A stretch of 20,170 nucleotides of DNA from Pseudomonadota bacterium (GTDB lineage Bacteria > Pseudomonadota > Alphaproteobacteria > Sphingomonadales > Sphingomonadaceae): positions 1 to 20,170 of the forward strand of contig JAEZBH010000225.1 of NCBI GenBank assembly GCA_023427285.1, given 5' to 3'. Below, one piece after another: positions 1 to 9,381 of this stretch. Each line of letters begins with the position of its first letter. Position 1 is the stretch's first letter. The notes under the pieces are model-generated. The model made no database searches. It was not told the origin of the DNA and saw only the letters and a program-made list of their open reading frames with translations. Both the position numbers and the translations under genes were made by a program.

Positions 1-45
1 GTTCACCCTGATGGATTTTCCGGGCACCTGAGCAGGCCCGAACAT
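1..45 (-). CDS. Start of an unidentified gene (partial, runs off the window)
   Basis: On the minus strand an ATG at 45-43 overlaps the TGA stop of the MaoC gene by one base (TGATG), the arrangement of translationally coupled genes. The frame stays open to the window edge and reads MFGPAQVPGKSIRVN. Fifteen residues are too few to name a family. I infer it is a real downstream member of the same operon, because TGATG junctions are used elsewhere here (glyQ/glyS). The ATG could be fortuitous. Confidence 0.4.
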   Translation of the reverse strand, partial: MFGPAQVPGKSIRVN

Positions 46-497
46 CAGTAAATTTCCGGGCGCTGCTGGAAGAAGACGGTGGCGATCATCGTCATCACAG
101 GCGCGCCCGTTGCATCCACTGTCTTCAGGTCAAAGGTGACGATGCCGTAGCCGGGGCGACTGCCGGAGAGGCGGGCGCTGATCGTCCTGACCCGCAGGCC
201 AAGCACGTCACCGGCGATGACCGGGCGCAGCCAGCGAATTTGCTCGACGCCCGGTGAGCCTTCGCCTGACCGGCTTTCCTGCTTCATCCAGTCAACCAGC
301 ATGCGCATGGTCATGGCGCAGGTGTGCCAGCCGCTGGCGCACAGAACGCCGAACATCGAGCGCTTTGCAGCCTCGGGATCCGTATGGAAGGGTTGAGGGT
401 CGTATCGGCTTGCGAATTCGATGATCTCTTCGGCCGTCACCTCGTAACGGCCGAAGCTCACTTCCTCACCAACAATGAAATCCTCGAAGTACCGCAA
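45..497 (-). CDS. MaoC family dehydratase / hot-dog fold hydratase
   Basis: The 150-residue product has the MaoC/R-specific enoyl-CoA hydratase signature: a RYDPQPFHTD segment giving the expected catalytic Asp33 and His38, followed by a glycine/small-residue stretch (FGVLCASGWHTCA) that builds the hot-dog central helix. Families of this type hydrate or dehydrate acyl-CoA-like thioesters in the cytoplasm; the actual substrate cannot be read from sequence. Length is normal for a single-domain MaoC protein. The start is a TTG at 497-495, chosen because AAGGA lies six bases upstream and the protein then begins MRYFEDF, a usual start for this family. It lies 23 bp downstream of ychF and overlaps the next gene by one base, so it is probably the distal part of the pth-ychF transcript. 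Hydratase class is secure; physiological role is not. Confidence 0.85.
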   Translation of the reverse strand: MRYFEDFIVGEEVSFGRYEVTAEEIIEFASRYDPQPFHTDPEAAKRSMFGVLCASGWHTCAMTMRMLVDWMKQESRSGEGSPGVEQIRWLRPVIAGDVLGLRVRTISARLSGSRPGYGIVTFDLKTVDATGAPVMTMIATVFFQQRPEIY

Positions 498-506
498 TTG
501 GCATCC

Positions 507-534
507 TTACGTGTTGAAGCTTACGTGTTGAAGC
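507..534. repeat. 14-bp perfect tandem duplication at the 3' end of ychF
   Basis: The unit TTACGTGTTGAAGC (plus strand) occurs twice head to tail at 507-520 and 521-534. On the minus strand the first-read copy encodes the last residues and stop codon of YchF, and the second copy repeats them in the spacer before the MaoC gene. The duplication lengthens the ychF-maoC spacer from 9 to 23 bp. Confidence 0.9.
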
Positions 535-1617
535 GGAACAGCATGATGTCGCCATCCTGAACGATATAGTCTTTTCCTTCAAGGCGCATGCGGCCTGCTT
601 CCTTGGCTCCGGCCTCGCCGCCGAACTTCACATAGTCTTCAAATGCGGTGGTTTCGGCCCGAATGAAGCCGCGCTCGAAGTCGGTGTGAATGACGCCTGC
701 GGCCTCGGGAGCCTTCGCGCCCTTGCGCACGGTCCAGGCGCGGGCTTCCTTCGGGCCGACGGTGAAGAAGGTGATGAGGTCGAGCAGGCCGTAACCGGCG
801 CGGATGACGCGGGCAAGGCCGGTTTCCTCAAGGCCGAGGTCAGAGAGGAACGCCGGGCGATCAGCCGGGTCCATCTGCGAGATTTCCGCCTCGATGGCCG
901 CAGAGATGACGACGGAATAAGCGCCTTCGGCTGCGGCCTTTTCTGCAACGCGCTGCGAGAAGGCGTTGCCGGTGGCCGCGCTGTCCTCATCGACGTTGCA
1001 CACGTACAGCACCGGCTTGGAGGTCAGCAGCTGCGCCTGCTTGAAGACGCGGGCTTCTTCCTCGTCACGCGGCTTGAACAGGCGGGCGGGCTTGCCGTCG
1101 CGCAGCAGATCGAGAACCGGCGTGAACACCGCTTCCTGAACCTTGGCTTCCTTGTCGCCGCCCTTGGCCTTCTTGGAGATGGCAACCAGACGACGCTCAA
1201 GGCTGTCGAGGTCGGAGAGCATCAGCTCGGTCTCGACGTCTCGGCATCGGCGATCGGATCGACGCGGCCCTCAACGTGGGTGATGTCGCCCTCAAAGCAG
1301 CGCAGCACGTGAATGATGGCGTCAACTTCGCGGATGTTGCCGAGGAACTGGTTGCCCAGACCCTCGCCCTTGGACGCGCCGCGCACCAGACCGGCGATGT
1401 CAACGAACGCCAGCTGAGTCTCAACAATGCGCTGCGACTTGGCCAGCGCCGCGATCTCGTTCAGCCGCTTGTCCGGCACCGGCACCTGGCCGACGTTCGG
1501 CTCGATGGTGCAGAAGGGGTAGTTGGCGGAAGCTGCCGCGGCGGTCTCGGTCAGCGCGTTGAACAGGGTGGACTTGCCGACATTGGGCAGTCCGACGATG
1601 CCGCATTGAAAACCCAT
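521..1617 (-). pseudogene. ychF: Redox-regulated ATPase YchF (OLA1 family), disrupted by a one-base frameshift
   Basis: Read in two frames this is a complete YchF. The first part (1617-1222) gives 131 residues with the G1 motif GLPNVGKST and the G3 region [14 protein letters not shown]. The second (1222-521) gives the coiled-coil start DLDSLERRLVAISKKAKGG, the NxxE nucleotide-specificity motif (CNVDED) and the C-terminal TGS domain ending in IMLFRFNT. The break lies at about 1236-1239: the strand reads GAGACGTCGAG where family members need one more base (for example [27 protein letters not shown]). One inserted base restores about 365 residues, the normal family length. The premature TGA overlaps an in-frame ATG (TGATG at 1224-1220), so re-initiation could make the C-terminal piece, but no good ribosome site precedes it. 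The true start at 1617 has AAGGA five bases upstream. YchF binds ribosomes and hydrolyses ATP. A sequencing error is as likely as a real mutation. Confidence 0.9.
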
Positions 1618-1692
1618 GGTGTTCCTTGTCTCGCAATCTAGGATCGGCGGACTACCGGACAGGCCGCCGCCAAAGTGGAATTCGCGCGCTTC

Positions 1693-2469
1693 TTAGCGCT
1701 TCTTGCTGAATTTGTCGAAGAGCGACTGAAGGGTTGGCGCAACGCGCGTGGCATTGCTGGGCGCATCCTGAGCCGGGGCCGGGCGGGGAGAGACGGAGAG
1801 CACGCGGGTGACGGGCGCTGCCGGGGCCTCGGCTTCAGGCTTTGCGGCCGGCTTTGTTGGGGCCTCGGCCCCGTCTGCCGCCTTTTCCTTCTTCGGGCGG
1901 GGCGGGGTCAGCCGCTGGGAGACGCTGGAGGCGAAGCGGGCGTCGTTGCCCTTGGCGAGCCACCCGGCTTCCCTGGCGATTGCGTCCAGAAAGGCGTCGA
2001 GCCAGGTCTGGTCGGCCTTGGCGAAGTCGCCGAGCACCCAACCATGCACCCGCTCTTTCGAGCCGGGGTGGCCGATGCCGAGCCGTGCACGGCGATAATG
2101 GGGGCCCAAATGAGAGTCGATGGAGCGCAGGCCATTGTGGCCCGCCGCGCCGCCGCCCACCTTCATCTTGAGTTTGCCGGGGGCAACGTCCAGCTCGTCA
2201 TGGAAAACCAGCAGGGCCTCCAGCGGCAGCTTGTAGAAGCGCAGGGCCTCAGCGACGGAGTCGCCCGAGAGGTTCATGTAGGTCTGGGGTTTGAGTAGCA
2301 GCACCTTCTGGCCGTCGATGGTGCCTTCCGCCGCCAATCCCTTGAAGCGGCTGCGCCACGGCCCGAAGCCGTATTCCTGCGCAATGCGGTCCACCGCCAT
2401 AAAGCCGATGTTGTGGCGGTTGCCTTCATACTGGCTGCCGGGATTGCCCAGTCCGACAAAGAGCTGCAT
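1693..2469 (-). CDS. pth: Peptidyl-tRNA hydrolase with C-terminal extension
   Basis: Pth cleaves the ester bond of peptidyl-tRNAs that drop off ribosomes. The key family residues are visible: Asn9 in VGLGNPG, the catalytic His19 in NRHNIGF, Asp91 in FHDELD and Asn112 in [12 protein letters not shown]. The start at 2469 is preferred over the ATG two codons upstream (2475) because GAGGG then sits seven bases away, whereas it would almost touch the first ATG. The product is 258 residues against about 190 for typical bacterial Pth. The catalytic core ends near residue 185 and is followed by a low-complexity Pro/Ala/Lys/Glu-rich stretch and a short basic terminal segment ([12 protein letters not shown]) that looks helical. 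It lies between rplY and ychF, a common arrangement in alphaproteobacteria; the rplY terminator upstream suggests reduced read-through or its own promoter. Confidence 0.95.
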   Translation of the reverse strand: MQLFVGLGNPGSQYEGNRHNIGFMAVDRIAQEYGFGPWRSRFKGLAAEGTIDGQKVLLLKPQTYMNLSGDSVAEALRFYKLPLEALLVFHDELDVAPGKLKMKVGGGAAGHNGLRSIDSHLGPHYRRARLGIGHPGSKERVHGWVLGDFAKADQTWLDAFLDAIAREAGWLAKGNDARFASSVSQRLTPPRPKKEKAADGAEAPTKPAAKPEAEAPAAPVTRVLSVSPRPAPAQDAPSNATRVAPTLQSLFDKFSKKR

Positions 2470-2514
2470 GGCCATGCCCTCAAGACTCGTGTTTGTGCGC
2501 GTGTTCCTACAAGC

Positions 2515-2544
2515 AAAAAGGGCGCAGGATCAAATCCCGCGCCC
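2515..2544 (-). terminator. Rho-independent terminator after rplY
   Basis: On the minus strand an 11-bp stem (2544-2534 with 2530-2520, one G-U pair, three-base loop) is followed directly by TTTTT (2519-2515). It lies between rplY and pth and should end or attenuate the L25 transcript. Confidence 0.85.
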
Positions 2545-2597
2545 CTTCTACAGGTCCGTTTCGGACGGCGAGGCGGCAATAAGCGCCTCAGCCGGTC

Positions 2598-2945
2598 TTA
2601 CTCGGCGTCTTCAGCCTCGACCTCGTCCTCGGCTTCGAACTCGAAGTCGGCCGGAACGCGCAGGAAGTCGACGTGCAGCGGACGGTCGGTCACCGGGTGG
2701 AACTGGACGTCGCGTGCAATGACGCGCTCAACCTTGCCGTCCACGTCGATCTCGATGATCGAGTCGAAGTAGGTGCCCTTGTTCAGGGCCTTCCACAGCT
2801 CGTTCTCGTTGATCACGATCAGGGTCGGTTCGGTCTTCATGCCGTAGATCACGGCCGGAGCCTGACCAGTCTTGCGGGCAGCCCGGGCCACTCCCTTGCC
2901 GGCACCGGTACGAAGCTCGGCTTTCACGGAAAGCACGTTGCTCAT
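2598..2945 (-). CDS. rplY: 50S ribosomal protein L25, short form with acidic tail
   Basis: The product carries the 5S-rRNA-binding L25 domain: SVKAELRTGAGKGVARAARK, then APAVIYG, a central beta region (VDGKVERVIARDVQFHP) and the closing LHVDFLRV. It is about 115 residues from the ATG at 2945, chosen because TTGGAG sits six bases upstream; upstream in-frame ATG and TTG codons overlap that ribosome site. Most alphaproteobacterial L25 proteins I know are of the long Ctc type (around 200 residues) with a second C-terminal domain. Here the protein stops after the first domain and ends in an 18-residue Glu/Asp-rich tail. Only 122 bp separate it from pth and they contain a terminator, so no detached second domain is hidden there. 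It starts the minus-strand translation cluster and diverges from glyQ. Confidence 0.93.
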   Translation of the reverse strand: MSNVLSVKAELRTGAGKGVARAARKTGQAPAVIYGMKTEPTLIVINENELWKALNKGTYFDSIIEIDVDGKVERVIARDVQFHPVTDRPLHVDFLRVPADFEFEAEDEVEAEDAE

Positions 2946-2966
2946 GTTCATCTCCAATCAGAACAG

Positions 2967-2993
2967 GGGCGGACCTCCAGGGATGTTCCGCCC
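2967..2993 (-). promoter_or_regulatory. Leader hairpin upstream of rplY
   Basis: GGGCGGA (2967-2973) pairs with TCCGCCC (2987-2993) across a 13-base loop, within the predicted 5' leader of rplY and ending about 20 bases before its start codon. It could influence L25 translation, but nothing shows that directly. Confidence 0.35.
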
Positions 2994-3010
2994 GGCTAGC
3001 GAAGCGGCGA

Positions 3011-3039
3011 TCTCTAGCGAAAACAGGGTCGCAAGGCAA
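3011..3039 (-). promoter_or_regulatory. Candidate sigma-70 promoter for rplY
   Basis: On the minus strand TTGCCT (3039-3034), a 17-base spacer and TAGAGA (3016-3011) fit the alphaproteobacterial housekeeping promoter. It would give a leader of about 60 bases to the rplY start at 2945. Predicted by eye only. Confidence 0.45.
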
Positions 3040-3064
3040 GACCGGGGGCAAGAGGCGCGACACT

Positions 3065-3098
3065 GGTTAATGGGGGTGGTTAATGGCGGCGGTTAACG
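3065..3098. repeat. 13-bp direct repeats in the rplY-glyQ divergent region
   Basis: The unit GGTTAATGGSGGY occurs at 3065-3077 and 3078-3090, with a partial third copy GGTTAACG at 3091-3098. The period is about 1.3 helical turns. The TTAA cores are nine bases apart, not the seven needed for a CtrA site (TTAA-N7-TTAA). They lie upstream of both divergent promoters. Confidence 0.6.
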
Positions 3099-3166
3099 AA
3101 GTGTGGCGCACCCGCAATGCCTGTGGTTCCCTGTGTCGCAGCGCTGTTCATACGCCATACATATCC

Positions 3167-3195
3167 TTGACCCCTGACAGCCCCCCCGTTAGGGT
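3167..3195 (+). promoter_or_regulatory. Candidate sigma-70 promoter for glyQ-glyS
   Basis: TTGACC (3167-3172), a 17-base spacer and TAGGGT (3190-3195) match the alphaproteobacterial consensus well. Transcription would begin near 3202, about 28 bases before the GTG start of glyQ, which rules out the longer upstream reading frame as part of the protein. Confidence 0.55.
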
Positions 3196-3229
3196 CCGGC
3201 CTCCGTACAACAGCGGGGTAAACGGCGCA

Positions 3230-4129
3230 GTGGCCGACGTTAAGAAGCCATCGTTTCAGGATCTCATTCTCACCTTGCAGCGCTACTGGGCGCAGCAAGG
3301 CTGCGTTGTATTGCAGCCTTATGATGTGGAAATGGGAGCAGGCACCTTTCACCCGGCAACCACCTTGCGGTCTCTTGGGCCGGAGCCGTGGAAAGCCGCC
3401 TATGTTCAGCCGTCTCGCCGTCCGACCGACGGCCGCTACGGCGAGAACCCGAACCGCTTGCAGCACTATTATCAGTTTCAGGTCATCCTGAAGCCGAGCC
3501 CCGAGAACATTGTCGAACTCTACCTTGGCTCGCTCAAGGAGATCGGCATCGATCTGGCGCTGCACGACATCCGCTTCGTCGAGGACGACTGGGAAAGCCC
3601 GACGCTGGGCGCCTGGGGCCTTGGCTGGGAAGTGTGGTGCGACGGCATGGAAGTCACCCAGTTCACCTACTTCCAGCAGGTGGGCGGGTTCGATTGCAAG
3701 CCGGTGGCAGGCGAGATCACCTACGGTCTTGAGCGTCTGGCCATGTACATTCAGGGCGTGGACAACGTTTACGATCTGGATTTCAACGGCCAGGGCGTGA
3801 CCTACGGCGACGTGTTCCTGCAGAACGAGAAGCAGTTCTCGGCCTACAACTTCGAACACGCCAACACCGAGATCCTGTTCCGCCAGTTCAAGGAAGCGCA
3901 GGAGCAGTGCAAGGCGGCTCTGGAAGCGCGCCTGCCGCTGCCAGCCTATGACTTCGCCATCAAGGCGAGCCATTTGTTCAACCTTCTCAATGCCCGCGGT
4001 GTCATTTCGGTCGCCGAGCGCCAGGCCTACATTGGCCGCGTGCGCGAGCTGGCCAAGGGCTGCTGCGAGAAGTGGATCGACGTGAACGCGGAACGTTGGG
4101 CCCGCGATTTCGGGTGGAGTGCCGCCTGA
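3230..4129 (+). CDS. glyQ: Glycyl-tRNA synthetase alpha subunit
   Basis: The 299-residue product is the catalytic alpha chain of the bacterial alpha2-beta2 glycyl-tRNA synthetase, which activates glycine and charges tRNA-Gly with GlyS. Recognisable family blocks run throughout: [18 protein letters not shown] and [20 protein letters not shown] near the N-terminus, [18 protein letters not shown], then [18 protein letters not shown] and [16 protein letters not shown] of the class II active site. The GTG at 3230 is chosen because the protein then has the family length and begins [11 protein letters not shown]; the frame is open further upstream, but that part would precede the predicted promoter. 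GGGG lies 11 bases upstream. The stop overlaps the glyS start by one base (TGATG), indicating coupled translation of two subunits needed in equal amounts. Confidence 0.97.
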   Translation: MADVKKPSFQDLILTLQRYWAQQGCVVLQPYDVEMGAGTFHPATTLRSLGPEPWKAAYVQPSRRPTDGRYGENPNRLQHYYQFQVILKPSPENIVELYLGSLKEIGIDLALHDIRFVEDDWESPTLGAWGLGWEVWCDGMEVTQFTYFQQVGGFDCKPVAGEITYGLERLAMYIQGVDNVYDLDFNGQGVTYGDVFLQNEKQFSAYNFEHANTEILFRQFKEAQEQCKAALEARLPLPAYDFAIKASHLFNLLNARGVISVAERQAYIGRVRELAKGCCEKWIDVNAERWARDFGWSAA

Positions 4130-6210
4130 TGTCCGAGATGTTGCTTGAGCTTCAATCCGATGAGATTCCGGCCCGTATGCAGGCCCGTGCTGCCGAGGAC
4201 CTGGCCCGCCTGCTGGGCGAGGGCTTGACGGCGCAGGGACTGGCGGCTGAAACCGTCGAGACCTTCGTGACGCCGCGCCGTCTGGCAGTGGCTGTGACCG
4301 GCCTGCCCACGGCCCAGCCGGATATCGAGGAAGAGCGCCGCGGTCCGCGGGTCGATGCACCCGCGCAGGCGATCGAGGGCTTCCTGAAGTCCACGGGCCT
4401 CACCCGCGAGCAGCTTGAAGAGCGCGCCGAGGGCAAGGGCACCTTCCTGTTCGCCAAGATTTCCCGCAAGGGTCGTCCGACGGTGGAGGTGCTGCCGGAG
4501 ATCATCACCGGCGCGATCCGCAATTTCCCGTGGCCCAAGTCCATGCGTTGGGGCGAGGCGTCCAGCTCGACCGACTCCCTGCGCTGGGTGCGTCCGCTCC
4601 AGTCCATCCTCTGCCTGTTCGACGGGCAGGTGGTGCCGCTGGAAGTGGAAGGCGTGCGCAGCGGGAATATCACCCGCGGCCACCGCTTCATGGGGCCGTC
4701 GCCGTTCCCGGTGAACAACGCCGAGGAATACCGGACCAAGCTGCGCGTCAGCCGGGTCATCATCGATCTGGCCGAGCGCCAGCGCATCATTGATGCAAGC
4801 GCCCGCAAGCTGGCCGATGCCGCCGGTCTGGAGCTGGTGGAAGACCCCGGTCTGCTGGCGGAGAACGCAGGGCTGACCGAATGGCCGGTGCCGCTGATGG
4901 GCCAGTTCGACGAGGCGTTCCTTCAGGTTCCGCCGGAAGTCATTCAGCTGACCATGCGCGCCAACCAGAAGTATTTCGCGCTGCGCAATGCCGCGACCGG
5001 CAAGCTCGCCAACCGCTTCATCTGCGTGGCCAACGTGGAAGCAGCCGATGGCGGCAAGGCCATCGTGGCGGGCAACGAGCGCGTGCTGGCGGCCCGCCTG
5101 TCTGACGCCAAGTTCTTCTATGAAACCGACCTGAAGACCCGTCTTGAGGACCGTCTGCCCAAGCTGGGCGAGATCGTGTTCCACGAGAAGCTGGGAACGC
5201 TCGCCGCCAAGGTGGAGCGGGTGGCCAAGCTGGCGCGCACGCTGGCGGCTTACATTCCGGGCTCTGATGCCGATCAGGCCGAGCGCGCCGCGCGTCTGGC
5301 CAAGGCGGACCTCGTGACCGGCATGGTTGGCGAGTTCCCCGAGCTTCAGGGCGTCATGGGCGGCTACTATGCCGAGGCTCAGGGCGAGCCCGAGGCTGTG
5401 GCGAACGCGATCCGCGAACACTACAGCCCGGTTGGCCCGAACGACACCTGCCCGACCGCGCCGGTCTCCATTGCCGTTGCGCTGGCGGACAAGATCGACA
5501 CGCTCGTCGGCTTCTTTGCCATCAACGAGAAGCCGACCGGCTCGAAAGACCCCTATGCGCTGCGTCGCGCGGCGCTGGGCGTCATTCGCCTGATCCTTGA
5601 GAACGGCCTGCGCCTGCCGTTGCTGGCGGTGCTGGGTGAGGCCCGCGCCTCGCTCGACGTGAAGGGCGGGGATGAGGGTCTGGGCGGCGTGCTGCTCGAC
5701 TTCTTCGCGGACCGCCTGAAGGTTCAGCAGCGCGAGGCGGGCGTGCGGCACGATCTGATCGATGCCGTGTTCAGCCTTGGCGGCGAGGATGACCTTGTGC
5801 GCTTGCTGGCCCGCGTGACGGCGCTGGCAGGGCTGCTTGAGAGCGAGGATGGTGCGAACCTGCTGGCGGGCTACCGCCGTGCAGCCAACATCCTGCGCAT
5901 CGAGGAAAAGAAGGACGGACGGCGCTTCGACGGGGCCGTCGATGCCGGGCTGTTCACGCAGGGTGAAGAAAAGGCCCTGTATGAAGCGCTCTCGGGCGCA
6001 CGCGGCGAGGTGGACGGCTTCATCAGGGCCGAAGACTTCAGCGGGGCGATGTCGGCCATGGCTGGTTTGCGACCGCTGGTCGACTCGTTCTTCGATCACG
6101 TCACGGTGAACGCGGACGATCCCTTCGTCAGAGCCAACCGGCTCAATTTGCTCAACGAACTGCGGGCCGCCGTACACACGGTAGCCGATTTTGCGCGGAT
6201 CGAAGGGTAA
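4129..6210 (+). CDS. glyS: Glycyl-tRNA synthetase beta subunit
   Basis: The 693-residue beta chain has the usual family length (about 690) and supplies tRNA recognition to the GlyQ-GlyS heterotetramer. Visible family blocks include the N-terminal [13 protein letters not shown], the [11 protein letters not shown] segment, PKSMRWG with [13 protein letters not shown], the [16 protein letters not shown] block, the HD-like central part ([22 protein letters not shown]), and [15 protein letters not shown] before a C-terminal DALR-type anticodon-binding region. The ATG at 4129 shares its A with the glyQ stop; in-frame codons further upstream lie inside glyQ and are not needed. The gene is followed by a strong terminator, so glyQS is a complete two-gene operon. 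Confidence 0.97.
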   Translation: MSEMLLELQSDEIPARMQARAAEDLARLLGEGLTAQGLAAETVETFVTPRRLAVAVTGLPTAQPDIEEERRGPRVDAPAQAIEGFLKSTGLTREQLEERAEGKGTFLFAKISRKGRPTVEVLPEIITGAIRNFPWPKSMRWGEASSSTDSLRWVRPLQSILCLFDGQVVPLEVEGVRSGNITRGHRFMGPSPFPVNNAEEYRTKLRVSRVIIDLAERQRIIDASARKLADAAGLELVEDPGLLAENAGLTEWPVPLMGQFDEAFLQVPPEVIQLTMRANQKYFALRNAATGKLANRFICVANVEAADGGKAIVAGNERVLAARLSDAKFFYETDLKTRLEDRLPKLGEIVFHEKLGTLAAKVERVAKLARTLAAYIPGSDADQAERAARLAKADLVTGMVGEFPELQGVMGGYYAEAQGEPEAVANAIREHYSPVGPNDTCPTAPVSIAVALADKIDTLVGFFAINEKPTGSKDPYALRRAALGVIRLILENGLRLPLLAVLGEARASLDVKGGDEGLGGVLLDFFADRLKVQQREAGVRHDLIDAVFSLGGEDDLVRLLARVTALAGLLESEDGANLLAGYRRAANILRIEEKKDGRRFDGAVDAGLFTQGEEKALYEALSGARGEVDGFIRAEDFSGAMSAMAGLRPLVDSFFDHVTVNADDPFVRANRLNLLNELRAAVHTVADFARIEG

Positions 6211-6231
6211 AACGAGACGTAATCAAGGTGC

Positions 6232-6257
6232 AAAGAGGCGGCTTCGGCCGCCTCTTT
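6232..6257 (+). terminator. Rho-independent terminator of glyQS
   Basis: A perfect 11-bp stem AAAGAGGCGGC / GCCGCCTCTTT closes on a TTCG tetraloop (6243-6246), starting 22 bases after the glyS stop. Being symmetric in A and T tails, it could act in both directions. Confidence 0.9.
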
Positions 6258-6270
6258 CACAACTGCCGGG

Positions 6271-6299
6271 TTGACTTTTCCGGGTTCACCGGCATTTCA
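6271..6299 (+). promoter_or_regulatory. Candidate promoter for ppdK
   Basis: TTGACT at 6271-6276 is followed after 17 bases by a poor -10, ATTTCA (6294-6299). If used, transcription would start near 6306, exactly where the inverted repeat 6306-6334 begins. The weak -10 keeps confidence low. Confidence 0.35.
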
Positions 6300-6305
6300 A
6301 TGCGC

Positions 6306-6334
6306 GTAACTTCGCTGCGGTGCAGCAAAGTTAC
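6306..6334. promoter_or_regulatory. 13-bp inverted repeat with CTGC-N3-GCAG core (PhaR-like operator) before ppdK
   Basis: GTAACTTCGCTGC (6306-6318) and GCAGCAAAGTTAC (6322-6334) are inverted copies with one mismatch, separated by GGT. The centre reads GCTGC-GGT-GCAGC, which contains CTGC-N3-GCAG, the sequence described for PhaR repressors of polyhydroxyalkanoate metabolism in Rhodobacter and Paracoccus. The element covers the predicted transcription start and ends 27 bases before the ppdK start codon, a natural repressor position. There is no T-run, so a terminator is unlikely. The assignment to PhaR is inference. Confidence 0.5.
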
Positions 6335-6361
6335 TATTGCGCGAGCGGAGGCAGCACGATC

Positions 6362-9025
<2,664 letters not shown>

Positions 9026-9036
9026 GAGCGCGGGTC

Positions 9037-9065
9037 TCCGGGGGTGACATGCAGTTGCCCCCGGA
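9037..9065 (+). terminator. Possible ppdK terminator hairpin lacking a T-run
   Basis: TCCGGGGG (9037-9044) pairs perfectly with CCCCCGGA (9058-9065) over a 13-base loop, 11 bases after the ppdK stop. No run of T follows, so it may instead protect the mRNA 3' end. Confidence 0.45.
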
Positions 9066-9092
9066 AATCCGGGGCGTATGGCGCTTTGGTCT

Positions 9093-9132
9093 GAACGGCC
9101 GCGTCCTTCCTGAGGGAGGGGCGCGGCCGTTC
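9093..9132. repeat. Long GC-rich inverted repeat downstream of ppdK
   Basis: GAACGGCCGCG at 9093-9103 is the start of a stem of about 18 bp closing at 9132, with a few G-U pairs and a very small loop around 9111. Its left arm contains GGCCGCGTCCTTCCT (9097-9111), a 15-bp word found again in opposite orientation at 18890-18904. It has no T-run and resembles a REP-type extragenic palindrome more than a terminator. Confidence 0.6.
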
Positions 9133-9233
9133 CCGTTGAAAGGGCGGCGATATGCAGGGGGCGAAGTTGATGTGCAGGGAGTGGAAAAGTATCGCGGCTA
9201 ATATAATGGCCGAGATTGTTGTTTAGAATTTGA

Positions 9234-9258
9234 GGAACTTTAATCCTTTGTGCTGGTT
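9234..9258 (+). promoter_or_regulatory. Candidate EcfG-type (general stress) promoter
   Basis: GGAAC (9234-9238), 16 bases, then GGTT (9255-9258) resembles the alphaproteobacterial general stress response promoter (GGAAC-N16/17-CGTT), with one mismatch in the -10. It lies in the AT-rich leader about 125 bases before the exported ferritin-like gene. Confidence 0.4.
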
Positions 9259-9381
9259 CTTTCCGTATTAAATGGTTCCATCAGGTTTAAAGGCGGCGTA
9301 AGTCGCTAAAACAATTAATAAAAATAATTACGAAACGCCCGGCTTTATCCTCCGATGGCCCCGCAAGTTCTGGAGGGTGTA

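Larger units (their letters stand above)
9026..9381. other. 356-bp intergenic region: hairpins, then AT-rich leader
   Basis: No coding region is convincing here. The first part is GC-rich and palindromic (9037-9065, 9093-9132) and carries the word ATATGCAGGGGG (9150-9161), which recurs in the intergenic region at 18828. The second part, from about 9185, is clearly AT-richer than the rest of the window, with TATAAT at 9202-9207 and runs of A and T to about 9335. It forms the promoter and leader region of the exported ferritin-like gene. Confidence 0.7.

Noticed and set aside
3065..3098. CtrA-binding site in the TTAA repeats
   Set aside because: CtrA needs TTAA-N7-TTAA; here the cores are nine bases apart.
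3083..3229. 49-codon N-terminal extension of glyQ
   Set aside because: It precedes the predicted promoter, is not found in the GlyQ family, and the GTG at 3230 gives the normal length.
4027..6177. Very long open frame on the minus strand across glyS
   Set aside because: It is opposite an unmistakable GlyS and its His/Leu/Gln-rich composition is typical of the antisense of a GC-rich gene.
9093..9132. Rho-independent terminator of ppdK
   Set aside because: The stem is strong but no T-run follows on either strand, and its arm word recurs elsewhere, so a repeat element fits better.
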